64,000 nucleotides of DNA from Ciona savignyi (lineage: Eukaryota > Chordata > Ascidiacea > Phlebobranchia > Cionidae): positions 169,548-233,547 of the forward strand of contig CH003389.1 of NCBI GenBank assembly GCA_000149265.1. Direction: 5' to 3'. Position numbers and translations under genes: made by a program. Shown here in pieces: positions 11,297 to 23,229 of this stretch (its first letter is position 1; the number at the start of each line of letters is the position of its first letter). A model generated the notes under the pieces. It did not search any database, was not told where the DNA came from, and saw only the letters and a list, made by a program, of their open reading frames with translations.

Positions 11297-14200
11297 TTAT
11301 ATAGAGGTACAGGCTTCAACTCCGGTCAGAACCGGTGAAACTGCTTTCGCGCTGTACGACCATAGGTTGGTAGCGAGTTTATGGTCGTTGGCGTTTGTAC
11401 ATGTCCGTGCCGGCATGCACGCTACGAAGTAACCGCCGCTCTTGGGTTCGATGCCAGGGGCGACTGCTAGATGAATCTGGGTTTGTGCACCTTGCTCAGC
11501 AGTGTACAGGAACATGTAGAATAATGGGAAAACCAGGACTTTCAACATAAGAGGGAAATCACGGAAGATGGCGGTGAAAGTCCATCCTGAAAATATGAAG
11601 TGACTTGAAAAAAGGTTTTATTGGGGGTGAGGTGATGTTTTCATTATGATTCAGGCAAATGGTTAACACTTCCGATATATACCGAATCATAAACGCTATA
11701 TAGCAAAGAGCCCATCATGGATTCGAGCCCAGTAGAATGTCCAGTCGGTTAGTCTGGCGGTTAAGTGCATCGCCTTTCAATCAAAAGGTTGTAGGTGCGA
11801 AACTGGTCGCTAGCTAGTCGGTTGTGGCCTTGGGAAAGGCACTTTAGGGACATTGCCTGAACCCAGCAGATTAATGGGTTCTACCAAAATAAAGGAACAT
11901 GTCTATCATACACATAACACTGCAATAGCTCCGGTAACCCGACGATGGGCGCGAGGTAATCTGACGATTGCCCGTGTGTTAATTCCCTTAGTTTTCCCAT
12001 TCACGGGGATAAACATGAATATCCTAGAAATGATTTTATCTTAGTTTAAGCTACTTACCAGGATGGGCAACGTAGGTGGTGATTCCGTTGTCCCTTTCAT
12101 TTCTGTACAGCTGCTTTGCGAACAGCACATTGGCCAGCTTGCTTCGGGAATAAGCACGGAACTGGGAGGCGACCGAACCATCGTCCAAGTCTTGAAGCGA
12201 ATCGAAGTCGATTTCCCCCCATAAGTGTGCAACCGAAGATACGAAGATAATTCGGGATGATTCAGCTTTTCTGTAGAACAATGTCACGTTAAATCCCGAA
12301 GTCTGGGAGTGAGGTCTACATTTCCGCATTTGTGCGGATAACTCGCGACAATCGTCACCTGTCGGATATACCTACTGCTATTTGTGAGTACTTGGGAAAG
12401 GAACTTAACTGATAATTGTACAACTAGGTTTTGATTTGCAGTAAAATCATTGTAACTTATTCAATCTTCATTGCATAAGGAATAAATTATTGTGGGTGTG
12501 CGTATTCGGATAAAACCATTGATATATGTATAGTTCACCAGTACCTAATAACGTATATTTATTAAACCCAGTAATAGAACATGCGGATATTATATATCCC
12601 ACCTTAGTAAAGGCAGCATTTGAGTGGTGAATAGGAATGGTGCAAGGTGGTTGACACCAAAGACCAGTGGAAAACCATCGCACGTCGCCCCAACTCCGTT
12701 ACCAATCCCTGGGATTGTGGAATGTTAAGTGAGAGAAAATATATATTTTTGTTAAATGAGAGAAAATAGGAAAATATATAACTTCTAGGTCACAAGTGAG
12801 ACATTTTTCAAATCTACCTCTGGCTGACGTAAACTTTGATACTTTCGGTTTAATATGATCGTATGTGCGAATGGTTAATGCGGCCGATTTAAATAACTAA
12901 CTCGTTATAAAATCATCTTAGTAAAGAACCTATCAGTGGATCGAAATTTAAACATGCCCGGTAAAAGAATTTGGTGAAAATGTTAACCATCTTAGCCATT
13001 TGCACTGACAACAAAGAAACATCGCTTATTTGTAATTCAACACGAAATACGGTTTGTTAATAACGAATTTGGACAAAACGAAGAAAGATCGAGTATTTCG
13101 TCGTGTTAAGAAACTTTTCCAGAAAGGGGTCAGCTTTTGGCAATAAGATATAAAATTTTCCTAAAACGGGAATCAGATTGCGGTAAACGAGATTATTCCG
13201 CCATCAATTCACCTGCATTGTTGATCAGAATGTCAATTTTCTTGAGCGATTTCAGCAAAATGTCGGCGCAGGTTTTCACCGTTTCCAAGTTGACGAAATC
13301 GGCGTACACGACCATGATCTTATGGTTCCCAGTGGCCGCAGAAATCTCCTTTGCTACATTTCGTCCTGCAATGTCCACGATTTGTTAACTGTAGTCAAAC
13401 AGAAATGTTTGAAGATACTAAAGGCCTTTGTGTTTATTTCGTACAGTTATCAAAGCCCCTTACAAACGTATTTTCTTATTCCCATAAATCAAGTTATAAT
13501 TCGATTGATTTATCCCAAGTAACACAATTTCAATATCGGTTAAGCGTTAAGTAAACGATTCCTCCTCTAGTTATATTTGCTGTGTAAGTGATATCGCCAA
13601 CTATGCTTTGGGAGCCACGTATTGATATTTACTATTACGTGAACTGACAATATATTACCTATTTTTTTTTCGAGCTCAGTTTTGAACCCATTAAGGTTTC
13701 GTCGCTAAGACTGTTTTTATTTAGAAGTCTTTATGTATCGGTCACTTTAACCATTCGGACAATCCGTACATTATATTACCTTTATTTTTTTTACCGAGCC
13801 AAGTTTCGAACCCATGATGGACTCGTCACCAGGACCGTTTTTTTGTATAAAAGTCGGTATATGTATCGGTCACTTTAACCATTCGGCCACACGCAGGGCC
13901 GGTTTTAGGCCGATTTGACCGATTAGATCCAAATTGGGCCCCGCACCTTGAAGGGGCCCCGCGCTAGCCGGGGGTCTTTCCGTATTACGAGGTTTAAAAT
14001 ACTACTGAAACGTAAATAAAAAGTGAAATAATATTCTTTCTCATAATATCAATTTGTTATGCATCGTAACTAAGTCAAATTTATATTTCTCTGTCTGCCT
14101 GTTACGTCATAATGCTTTCTATAGAATGCGAGATTGCTAAAGCCATTGACTTTGAAGTTATTTTGAATGACTTTGCTAATAAAAAGGCAAGAAAAGTATT

Positions 14201-15270
14201 TTTCTGAAAAACTAAAGGTTAATTGCCTAATTTTCCTTTTTTGATATTAAAAGTAAAACCATATATCGTAAATAAGCATCCACATTACCTTTAATTTGTT
14301 TTATAGCAAGTATTAAATGTCTATTTTTGTAGTTTGTATGTAGCCTACTGGTATGTATTTTATGATATATAAACACCCATAAATTTTGCTATGAAGAGTA
14401 GGGGCCCCGCCATCACATTTCTAATTGGGCCCCGCGGTTCCTAGCACCGGGCCTGGCCACACGACCGTACAATATATTACCTTTATGAACGTTCCTGCAT
14501 GGCAATACAATTCTAGCTCCCCGTTTTGCAAGTTCAATGGCCGTCACTTTCCCGATACCATCCGTTCCTCCTGAATATGGGACAAAATGGCGATAATTTA
14601 AACTTGAATCGTTCGCTTATAGTTTTTTTAATATTCTAATTTTGCTAATATTGATTTAAAAAGGTTGACAATTCTGCCGAAATTATTGTTTTTTTTAATA
14701 TTACGTTTACCAGCAACGATTTTTGGGTATTTTCTGATGTGTTTAAGTACTGTAGTTTTGCAGTTTTTCTTAATTATTTTTTACCTATATATCTATAAAT
14801 GCTAATCGTCTTCACCGTAAGGAAAGAGCTAAAATAAACTAAATAGACAAATGTTTTAATTTTATACTGTAATTAAAATGCCAAAGAGCTATACACAATT
14901 AAAATTCGACTATTTTGTACTTAGCTTGTATACAACATTAAAACAAACATAAATAATAAAGACAAAACAAGTTTGTTGACTTACCGGTGATAACTACTGT
15001 TTTGCCATCCAGCCTTGTACTGCAGTCGCATATTGGCTTCTTGGCTAGAACAACGAACAAAATGTAAGACCAGATCAAGAATCCAACCAGCAGCACAATA
15101 GCCCCGCTACTAGGTCGGTAACCGCCATTCGCGAAGTGATCTGTGGTGTTATCGTGGTCGGCCAACCATGCGTTCGTGTAAAACAAACTCGGGGGTTCGA
15201 AGACATCACCGAACAACGCGAAACTCGGGCCTCCTTCAAATGCGGACATTACTATCAGTTTATTTCGCAA
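11297..15270 (-). CDS. Membrane-anchored short-chain dehydrogenase, retinol-dehydrogenase type
   Basis: NAD(P)-dependent oxidoreductase of the SDR superfamily, closest by eye to the RDH11-14/DHRS group, which reduce or oxidise retinoids and related lipids at membranes. Exons on the - strand: 15270-14985, 14570-14481, 13365-13213, 12708-12603, 12270-12059, 11586-11297; phases agree and give 378 codons plus stop. A hydrophobic segment (GAIVLLVGFLIWSYILFVVL) precedes the catalytic fold. The cofactor motif TGGTDGIG is around residues 95-102, NNAG around 174-177, the active-site Asn in FGVNHLAPF, Ser in VSSVAH, and Tyr/Lys in YSRSK (about 252 and 256). The N-terminus has two possible starts, residue 1 or Met8. 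The substrate cannot be told from sequence. Confidence 0.9.
11746..12026 (+). repeat. SINE-B, full-length copy in dehydrogenase intron 5
   Basis: Runs from the tRNA-like head (ggttagtctggcggttaagt) to the terminal gggataaacatgaatatcct. It ends about 30 bp from the splice donor of the exon 12059-12270. Confidence 0.85.
13661..13770 (-). repeat. tRNA-like SINE (SINE-A), diverged copy
   Basis: A second short family of about 110 bp. On its sense strand it starts GTCGTGTGGCCGAATGGTTAA (box-A-like, as in serine/leucine tRNAs), has CCGATACATATACCGACT in the middle, then a box-B-like GGGTTCGAAACTTGGCTCGG and a short A-run. This copy carries ccattcggacaatccgtac at its 5' end. Confidence 0.6.
13786..14475 (-). 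repeat. SINE-A copy split by a hAT insertion
   Basis: The SINE-A is continuous if 13894-14463 (the hAT element plus one copy of its 8-bp duplication) is removed: the 3' side is at 13786-13893 and the 5' end, accgtacaat, resumes at 14464. Confidence 0.85.
13894..14455. mobile_element. Non-autonomous hAT element with transposase remnant, 8-bp TSD
   Basis: Begins CAGGGCCGGTTTTAGGC and ends CTAGCACCGGGCCTG, so the outer ends are inverted. It is flanked on both sides by GCCACACG (13886-13893 and 14456-14463), an 8-bp duplication typical of hAT transposons. The plus-strand frame 14112-14207 encodes a short peptide ending in a stop, with the pieces SIECEIAKAIDF and FANKKARKV. These strongly resemble the C-terminal end of hAT transposases related to ZMYM/ZNF862-type proteins. 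The rest of the transposase is missing. Confidence 0.9.
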
Positions 15271-18200
15271 ATTATGGATCTCTAATACGCAATCTATATA
15301 GGTAAATATAAAAATATAAATTTAAACTCGTTTATAAAAGTTGGTAATGCGTACTGGATTACAAAAATCAGGCTTGCAAGATTAGAAGTGGTCCGTTGAA
15401 CGGACACAGCGGAAAGTGTGGACGGAATGGGTGAAGTCGATCTTATATTCCCACCGTCGTCGCATCTTTTTCGCCGAAGGAGTTTGCGTGAGACCTCATT
15501 CAGTAACCGGCACGCTATAGTCACGTGATGTTATTATGATGCGGGCCCCCACACACGAGATTCACTACGCCTCTCTCTCGCTTTGCCGCGCGGACAACAG
15601 CACACGCTCCTTCCGGCTCTATGTACGGAAGAAAGGAATTATGAAATGAGGGGACATTGTGTAGCTCGGTCGTGATAGAATGTCTCACACAATATATCTT
15701 CTCACGCAAACTTCTAAGAATCGAATTTATCTTTCATTGGAACGCACTGACTCGGACGATAAACCAAATCTTCGTCAAATATTTAGGAAATTAATTACTG
15801 TGTACTGGTGGTGAGGGTTACCTTTATGCTTGGCGTTGGTATTTGTTATCAGGGCTTGGCGATTTAAGATCACGATTAACCTATTTGTAGCAGGGTCATG
15901 CCTCAGTTTCGATGTTTGGAGAAAATTGCGGATGAAATGCCGATCTACGTGTTAAACATTGGTATGTGGGGACCGGTCGGAATGAAACGCTGGGGATTTG
16001 CTTGTGTGACGAGATATAGAACTTTGAACGCAGTGTTACCACCATGTCAATATACCATGCATGTCACCCCGCTTTTCGCGAATTAAAGTAAACATCGAGC
16101 GTTTCGTTCCCTGGCACGCTATATTCAATTGCACGCAATATTGTTGGGACTCTTCAAACGCGAATTACGGTCAAGCCGATGTCCTCAGCATAACCTCAGC
16201 GGTTTGTCATCTCAAGCGTGTGAGACAGTAGCGATGGAATTAGCGAAATCGGCACGGAAGGTCTAGGCGTCAGCCGTTACAGGCCGCAGCCTGGCAAGCA
16301 TCCTGTCGCTGATAACCGACGCACGCGAGATTGTTTTGCTGCAATCAGCGCTATCTCGCCATCGATGGTTCGCTCGTGCAATGACGAGGTATTGAGTATT
16401 CTCAGACAAAGTTACCAACTCGCGATTATCTCGAAAATATTTATCTCTCAGCCGCCGAGAATTCCCGCTGTAGTGACGTTTTGCCATCAGCCTGTTTCGC
16501 ATCGATCATATATATGAGCAAAGCCCACACATCGCGTGCTGGTCGCACTTGTTTGTACAGCGATCATGTCGCCACCGGAGCCCGTAACACGCGATACGTT
16601 CCTTAGCACGCTATTAATTGATTTGCGTCAATAAATGTTAAAAGCCGACGAGTGCTCACACGTGATCTCCTCACACAAAGAGATTTAAAATAACACCGGC
16701 GTCGCTTGTCTTGGACTTTAAAACTCGGTGCCGAAGTTTCAAAAACGCAAACATTTCGTCGAATAGGTCAGAGATTGGGCGTCCCCTCAAAACTTGTAGG
16801 CGTAAGCACTAATTAACGATCTCGATTATTTACCAGCAGTCGTTTTGCACGCATCCTGTCAAAAGTCCGCCGACAAATATTTGGTTATTCGACGCCATAG
16901 CGTGCAGACCGAGATATCAACCACAATATAGTTGGGCTTGATATGAACCGCCGGACTTAACGCCGATTGACAATGAGATTATACAAAGAGCTTCAACTAA
17001 ATTCCTTTGTTATGTAATTGTTACTCCGGGTGTTTGTTTAACTTAAGTGGAATTTGTACTTAAGACGCTATAAATGTCTTTTTCACCTTGCAAATTAATT
17101 GATTTTCAAGAGCGTACATAAAGAACATTTTACCTCCACAAAGTCCAAGTATATGTATATATTCTGTAATAATAAAAAAAGTGTGGTCTCTTTTAGAATG
17201 AACGAGTTATCTCAATTAAAATTTACTACAAATGATGAATCACAACCGATGCGAAAGTTTGGGGTTATGCTGGTATCTTGTGAAGTTCCTGCTCGCGTGT
17301 GTTCGGTAACCGCAGGCTGAATGGTGTTTGGATCTCATTTCAAAGCCCAACTCCGCCGCGGTGCTTACAACCGAATTATCGTTGAAAGTCGCGTGAGAAC
17401 CACGGAAGTCACGGCCACTGGACGCAAATACAAATCATTTTGCGCTTTGTATTTCCGGGTAATCATTCCGCGAACAAATCGACAGAATATTTCAAATATC
17501 TCCGTGAGAAGTATTTCGGCGCAAGTGGGTAGCGCGGCGGAGATCTCACTTGTACGCGCCAATTAATACTCGGTCCGACAGGCGTTATTATCGACGTGTC
17601 TCGTGCGGGTTGTGTCGGTGGAACTCAGCTTGTCCTCGCACGCAAGGATTCGAGGCTGAGCAGGGGTCGCACGCGATTGCGCGGTCAGTAGCACGCGACA
17701 GCATCTCTCTGTCCCTTCACGTCGGAACCTTCTTCGTGATGGGCCATGAAATCTCCAAAGCGACGCACGCTATATTTGGGGGGGTTTACATGCGCCGACT
17801 AAGTTTCAATTACAGGTAACCGGGGTCACCAGCGAGTGAAGAGCGGCAGAAAGCGTGGAAGCTTTTCCGCGGCTTGTCGACAAATAACTGGTCGAAATGC
17901 GGAATAAACATGACGGATGTTACGGATTAGAGGCTTTACAAACATTGCGGTTACTAATATTTCTGTGACTTATTGGACATTGGGCATGACTTCACTTTCG
18001 ATAAATGCATTGTGTGTTCATATATATGTGCACAGTAAAATGTTCATAAAGTAGTGTTTAAAGACCTAGTTTGAAAACTTAATACAAAACACAATTCCCA
18101 TTACATACATTCCCCTTTAGTGATTTATCAATTCGTTTTCTTTTTCCGCAACTGTTTGATGTCCAATTATCGTATCTAATTCTTAATGCTTAAATGGCAG

Positions 18201-18720
18201 TATCTCACTTTGTCTTTATAATAGCGAGTCGGTTAATTTGACTCTGACGCATTTCAACGATTTTCGGTCAGCTATCCTTGTTACCTGCTTTGTTCAATTG
18301 ATTGATTGTGATTGATCTTCAATTGCAGTGGAAACTAAATCTCGTCACGCGGAAAATACGCAATATTCGGGAAACCAAAAAGTATTAATCTCAGTTTCAC
18401 GTTTGGCTTATTTTCGAAATAAAATAACCAAGCAAATATTTAAATCTAAAATTAATTTCAAGTTTATTTTGGGCAAAAATAAAGTGCTCAGTTGGTTTGT
18501 TGTTGCCCTTTTTAAAATAAATCGCTGCCAAAGACGAAGTTCAAAAATAACATTTGTTTGTTTAGTAATAACACTGGGCATAGTATAGGTCAAAGCGTCA
18601 GATGTTACACAACATCTACGCTACACTGCAGTAATAACTTGCACACAAGAACCTGTGTTCACAACAGCAAAACAACCCTCCGTCCATCGATCTAAGCCGG
18701 AAAAACACACGAAGGATTAC

Positions 18721-18834
18721 CTTTTTTAACCGAGCCAAGTTTCGAACCCATGATGGGCTCGTCACCAGGACGGTTTTTTGTATGGGAGTCGGTTTATGTA
18801 TCGGTCGCGTTAACCATTCGGCCACACGACCGTA
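18721..18834 (-). repeat. SINE-A copy
   Basis: Well-preserved copy with aagtttcgaacccatgatgg near its left side and ttaaccattcggccacacga on the right. Confidence 0.85.
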
Positions 18835-20866
18835 TCAAGACGGCTTAATCCATAAGAGTTAGAAGTGAAACTTGTGCCTCAATGTCCAGTGTTAGAAACG
18901 GAAATATATATGGTATAACTTGTTAACCAGATTTGATTCAACCGATATTTATTGGCATCATTTACGCGAGCGAAAACGAGCAAAATGTATCATGACCACT
19001 ACAGAGCAGTTTAAAAAACATGGCTTCCTGCTACACAGGGTGATTTTTATGGTATTGTAGAGTTGTAGATCATTAGTATTTTGCAAAGGCATGCCCTTTG
19101 GTATTAGCAATTCGCCTGAAACAATTCGTAATTGATAATTTGTTTTTATTCCATAAATGCCAATCCTTTAAAATGATAATTATGCACATTTATAATATAT
19201 ATGGAAGGAAAAGGGGAAAAGGCAAGACGGTTGCACATCGCAGTTTTATGACAAGATATATTTGGTTTAGCCTCTAACGTGATTTGTGTGTTTTCCTATG
19301 TTACCATGCACGCCAATGATTATGACACATGAAGGTAACTGTATTGATCTGCGATACAAAACAACCGATACAATCATCAAGGCAGACCGATCAGGTACAA
19401 GCGAAATAAGCAAAAAGAGCAGTTATGCCAATTATTTTGCCGCAAGGTATTCTAATCATTACACAGCATGTAAGGTTCACCACTAATCGCCAAAGTAACG
19501 TATAAACACAACACAAAAACATGGTTCTATAGTTTCGGTCTTGATTCATTCGATAAAAGTAACAAATGTTTTAACGTTTTTGTGTTCAAAACAAGTATCA
19601 ACCTCAAGTTCCTTTTTAAAGCAGGCGAAATTTTTTAATCCAAAAATACAGCACGAAATTCGGTGTATCGATTTAAACACATATTTGTACCCAGAAATTC
19701 GATTTTGTTGGCAATCAAATGTGTTTTTTGCGAAATTTCCACTTCTTGTTTTCGGCTTTGAATTACTTCGCAGAATAACTTCGTCATATTGATGACGTGC
19801 GTCTTGATTTTTTACGAGTGAATCCTATCCTGACAAACATGATTTCGTGTGTTCATATTTTACTCAAGGGGCTGCAAATGGCTAACGTTAGCCCAAGCAA
19901 CACTAGGCAACTTGCCAATCGACGAGCACCTTATGCTCTTAGCCGAGTTATGTTGTTTATACAAATCAAAAACTCATTTTGTCACCAAGAAATATCCTAC
20001 AAAGTTAACCTTCTTTGCCCAAGCTTTACCGAGTAGAATTAATTGCATCCTATTTTTTAATATTATTTCTTTTTTTCACCGGCTAAATTTGAATCAAAAT
20101 GGCTCGTAATGAAGACCATCTTAATAAAAAGAATGATATATATATATATATAAAGAGATCAGCAGTATTCACCATTCTGCCACATGTCCGTTATACACTA
20201 TATACTTCTACAAAGCGTTGAACACAAGATTTGTAGAACCCTGTGGTATACAGCCAGTCCCATTGATTCCCATGAAGTTTTTAACCGTGATTTCTAAGCG
20301 AAGTCTAAATCTCAATCTTTTACTTCAATTTAGAGAAGCATTGAAGTTATGTTGTCATTGTAAATATGTAAATAATGTCGCGTTTTTATCGGTATGTCTC
20401 GTACATTGGATGAAAGCTATGTGACAATTTGGTTTATTTAATGTAGGGCGGTATAGAACAGGATACTCATGTTTATCCCTAATAGAAATACTGCTATTTC
20501 TTACCACGTTTTCACAGTCAGATAACCGGGCTATTGGATCATTGAAATCAGTTGTTTGTTTTGGTGATTGCTGTAGTTTTTTGACATATTAAACTAGTAG
20601 GTTTAAGCGGCATATGGTAATAATCGCGACTTGGGAAACAATCCACTGAATTGAAAGGTTTTGTTATCGAATGATTAACGCAGCCGACTTCTAAGTGACG
20701 AGAAAAACATGATTTCTAAACTTTATTTTGTAAAAAAAACACTAAGGAATGGATAGCTTTTATGGCATTTTTGCGGAACATATTATGACCCGAGCATTGC
20801 CTTAAATCCATAAACCTTAGATCCACAAGTCCTAACGGAAATCGCAAACACATATTTATAGTTAAC

Positions 20867-20944
20867 GCGACCGAATCAAATTTTTTTTTAAAGTTTTATT
20901 AAGGAGCGACCGAATCAAATTTTTTTTTAAAGTTTTATTAAGGA
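20867..20944. repeat. Two tandem copies of a 39-bp unit
   Basis: gcgaccgaatcaaattttttt followed by aaagttttattaagga occurs twice back to back, almost identical. The second copy runs into a diverged SINE-A fragment (atcatgggttcgcaactta). Confidence 0.85.
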
Positions 20945-21475
20945 GCCCATCATGGGTTCGCAACTTAGTCCATGATAAACAAAAAAACGGTGACCGAATG
21001 GTTGTCGTAACAGATTTATAAGCAGAGTTCGATATTAAACACACTTGGGGACACAACCAATTGCGGAATCGAACCTTGCCGAATTATAAAAATAATCGAA
21101 TTAAGTGGAATGACCCAAAACTTTATTTTTTTAAATAAACCACATTACTATAGAGCTTTGACTGTCAGACTGAGAGCTCGGGATAATCTGACCATAAATA
21201 ACATGCGTAACAACCGTTTAGTTTAAATCCGTCATTTTATCGATACTTCATGAATTAATGCATCGATGTTGTAAAACTCCAAATAAATACAATTATCGTT
21301 TATTTTAACTAACACACCTGCGAATTCTTAAAGTTTGTATTATTTTTAATTAAACGAACATATTCGGTGTGCAGGGTGAAAAATGATGTAATTTTGGTAA
21401 AGAGTTAATTTTGTTGTTTGTTGTTTGTTCGGTTTGGGTACTATGATAGGATATGAACAGCAAAAGGGGAGCCTC

Positions 21476-21590
21476 GTTTTTTTACCGTGCTTAGTTTTGA
21501 ACCCATAACGGGTTCGTTGCTTAGACCGTTTTTTGTATGTAAGTCGGTATATGTGTCAATCGCGTTAACCATTTGGTCACACGACCGTAC
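21476..21590 (-). repeat. SINE-A copy
   Basis: Contains ttttgaacccataacgggtt and ttaaccatttggtcacacga. The promoter boxes carry several substitutions. Confidence 0.8.
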
Positions 21591-21924
21591 ATCGGTATCG
21601 GTTGTTCGAAAACAATTACCTCATTACTATGCATGCGTACTATATGCGTCCAACTGTGCCAACTTGAAAACTCAGCGCATAAACAGCTGATTTTCTTCAA
21701 TAAAACCCAAGCGTAGACGTATTTTTTGTCCTTACGAAAAACACTCATATCCAGAAAAACTAGTTTTTAAACCATCACCGACGCCTTTAACTATTTTTAC
21801 GTGGGTGCTATACATACACGCCCACGAAAAACATGATTCTTATCTTATACAGACTGCATTTTTAAAAGGAAATAAATCTTGAAGGATTTATCCACGAGTA
21901 CCGGATTATATCTCTAACCCATGT

Positions 21925-22090
21925 CCAATTGCCAAAGCTATTACAGTGTGTTATATGTGATTGTGAGGTTACTACTAATTTCAGCTAACCTATTAATCCA
22001 CCGGGTTCAGTTAATGCCATCAATGTACCCTATCCCTTTCCAAGTTCACAGCCGGCATCAACCAGTTTCGATCGCACAACCTCGGCTGAC
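21925..22090 (-). repeat. Diverged partial SINE-B
   Basis: Recognised by ctattacagtgtgttatatg and attaatccaccgggttcagt, followed by a degraded tRNA-like head. Confidence 0.5.
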
Positions 22091-22359
22091 AGTCGACAAA
22101 CTAACCCACATGAATATGCGAAATCAATATTATTATTTCGTCCATGTGGATCATCTTATTATTTTATTCAAACTTCAAATTATTTAATTTAATTTATCAT
22201 CGGTATTATAAAACTACATGTGTTTTCGACTGAGCTCGGTTTGAATCTCGAATAAGCTGTGGTGTGCAAACCTAAGAGGCAATTGGTGTCATTTAATGAC
22301 CACCACCAAAAATGTTTCTTCATAACGACATGTACAAAATATATAGATTAATGTTTTTT

Positions 22360-22474
22360 TGTTTTTTTTTACTGAGCCTAGGTTCGAACCCATGATAGGC
22401 CCGTCCCTAAGACCCTTTTTATATATAGTTGGTATATGTATCGGTCGTGTTAACCATTCGGCCAAACGACCGTA
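22360..22474 (-). repeat. SINE-A copy
   Basis: Carries ggttcgaacccatgataggc and taaccattcggccaaacgac, with a poly-T run on the left (the SINE's A-tail on the other strand). Confidence 0.85.
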
Positions 22475-22635
22475 TAATTTATTGTTTTTGTTAAGCCCTT
22501 CTGCCTTTTGATGATGTTTTTATGTACTGAGACATTCGCTGATAGAAACGGCCGACGACAGTTCCCCATTCCAGTTTGAGATAAGATTTTAACCCACATA
22601 AATGAGATTATCTTTAGCAACTTTCGTAAATGGGT

Positions 22636-22960
22636 GAATAGGATAGGATTTTTATGTTTATCCTCAATGGGAAACGGATGGAGTGTTGTAACAAGTGTAA
22701 TCGTGAGATTTTCACTCCCTTACGTAATCGCCCTTACACGGGAAATCGTCATATTATCTCGCGCCCACCTTTGGGTTACCGGATCAACTGCAGTGTGTTG
22801 TGTATGATTACGACATTTTTCAAAATTGGTAGAACCCATTAATCCACTGAGTTCAGAAAATGACCGTTAAGTATTTACCCAAGGAAACAACCGACTAACT
22901 TAACGGCTAGTTTCGAATCTGTAACCCTTCGACTGAAAGGCGACCCATTTACCCAACAAG
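22636..22960 (-). repeat. SINE-B copy with local divergence
   Basis: Starts aggatttttatgtttatcct, includes ggaaatcgtcatattatctc and gcagtgtgttgtgtatgatt, and ends with a tRNA-like head near accctt cgactgaaaggcgacc. Confidence 0.7.
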
Positions 22961-23229
22961 CTATTTGGTTAGAACACATATATAAGAATAAAATAGGGGG
23001 ATGTTATTATGTTTATCCAAAATGACGATAACCATGACTGATTTGTTTCATAACTCGCTTCCGAACCTTCTATCTGTACATAAATATGATTCTGGTGACA
23101 TGTCAGTAACTATGTGTGGGTTTCTTTTCTTCTAAATAATAACCAAATTTCTAACCGTTTTAATAACGAAAATACATCCATCTTTTTTCTTCTTTAAGTT
23201 ATAAAAGTTTGTCTTATTGTTTTTTTGGC

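Noticed and set aside
18721-18834. Possible serine tRNA gene
   Set aside because: The box A and box B matches are good, but the same sequence recurs many times with an A-rich tail and the segment between does not fold as a tRNA. It is a SINE.
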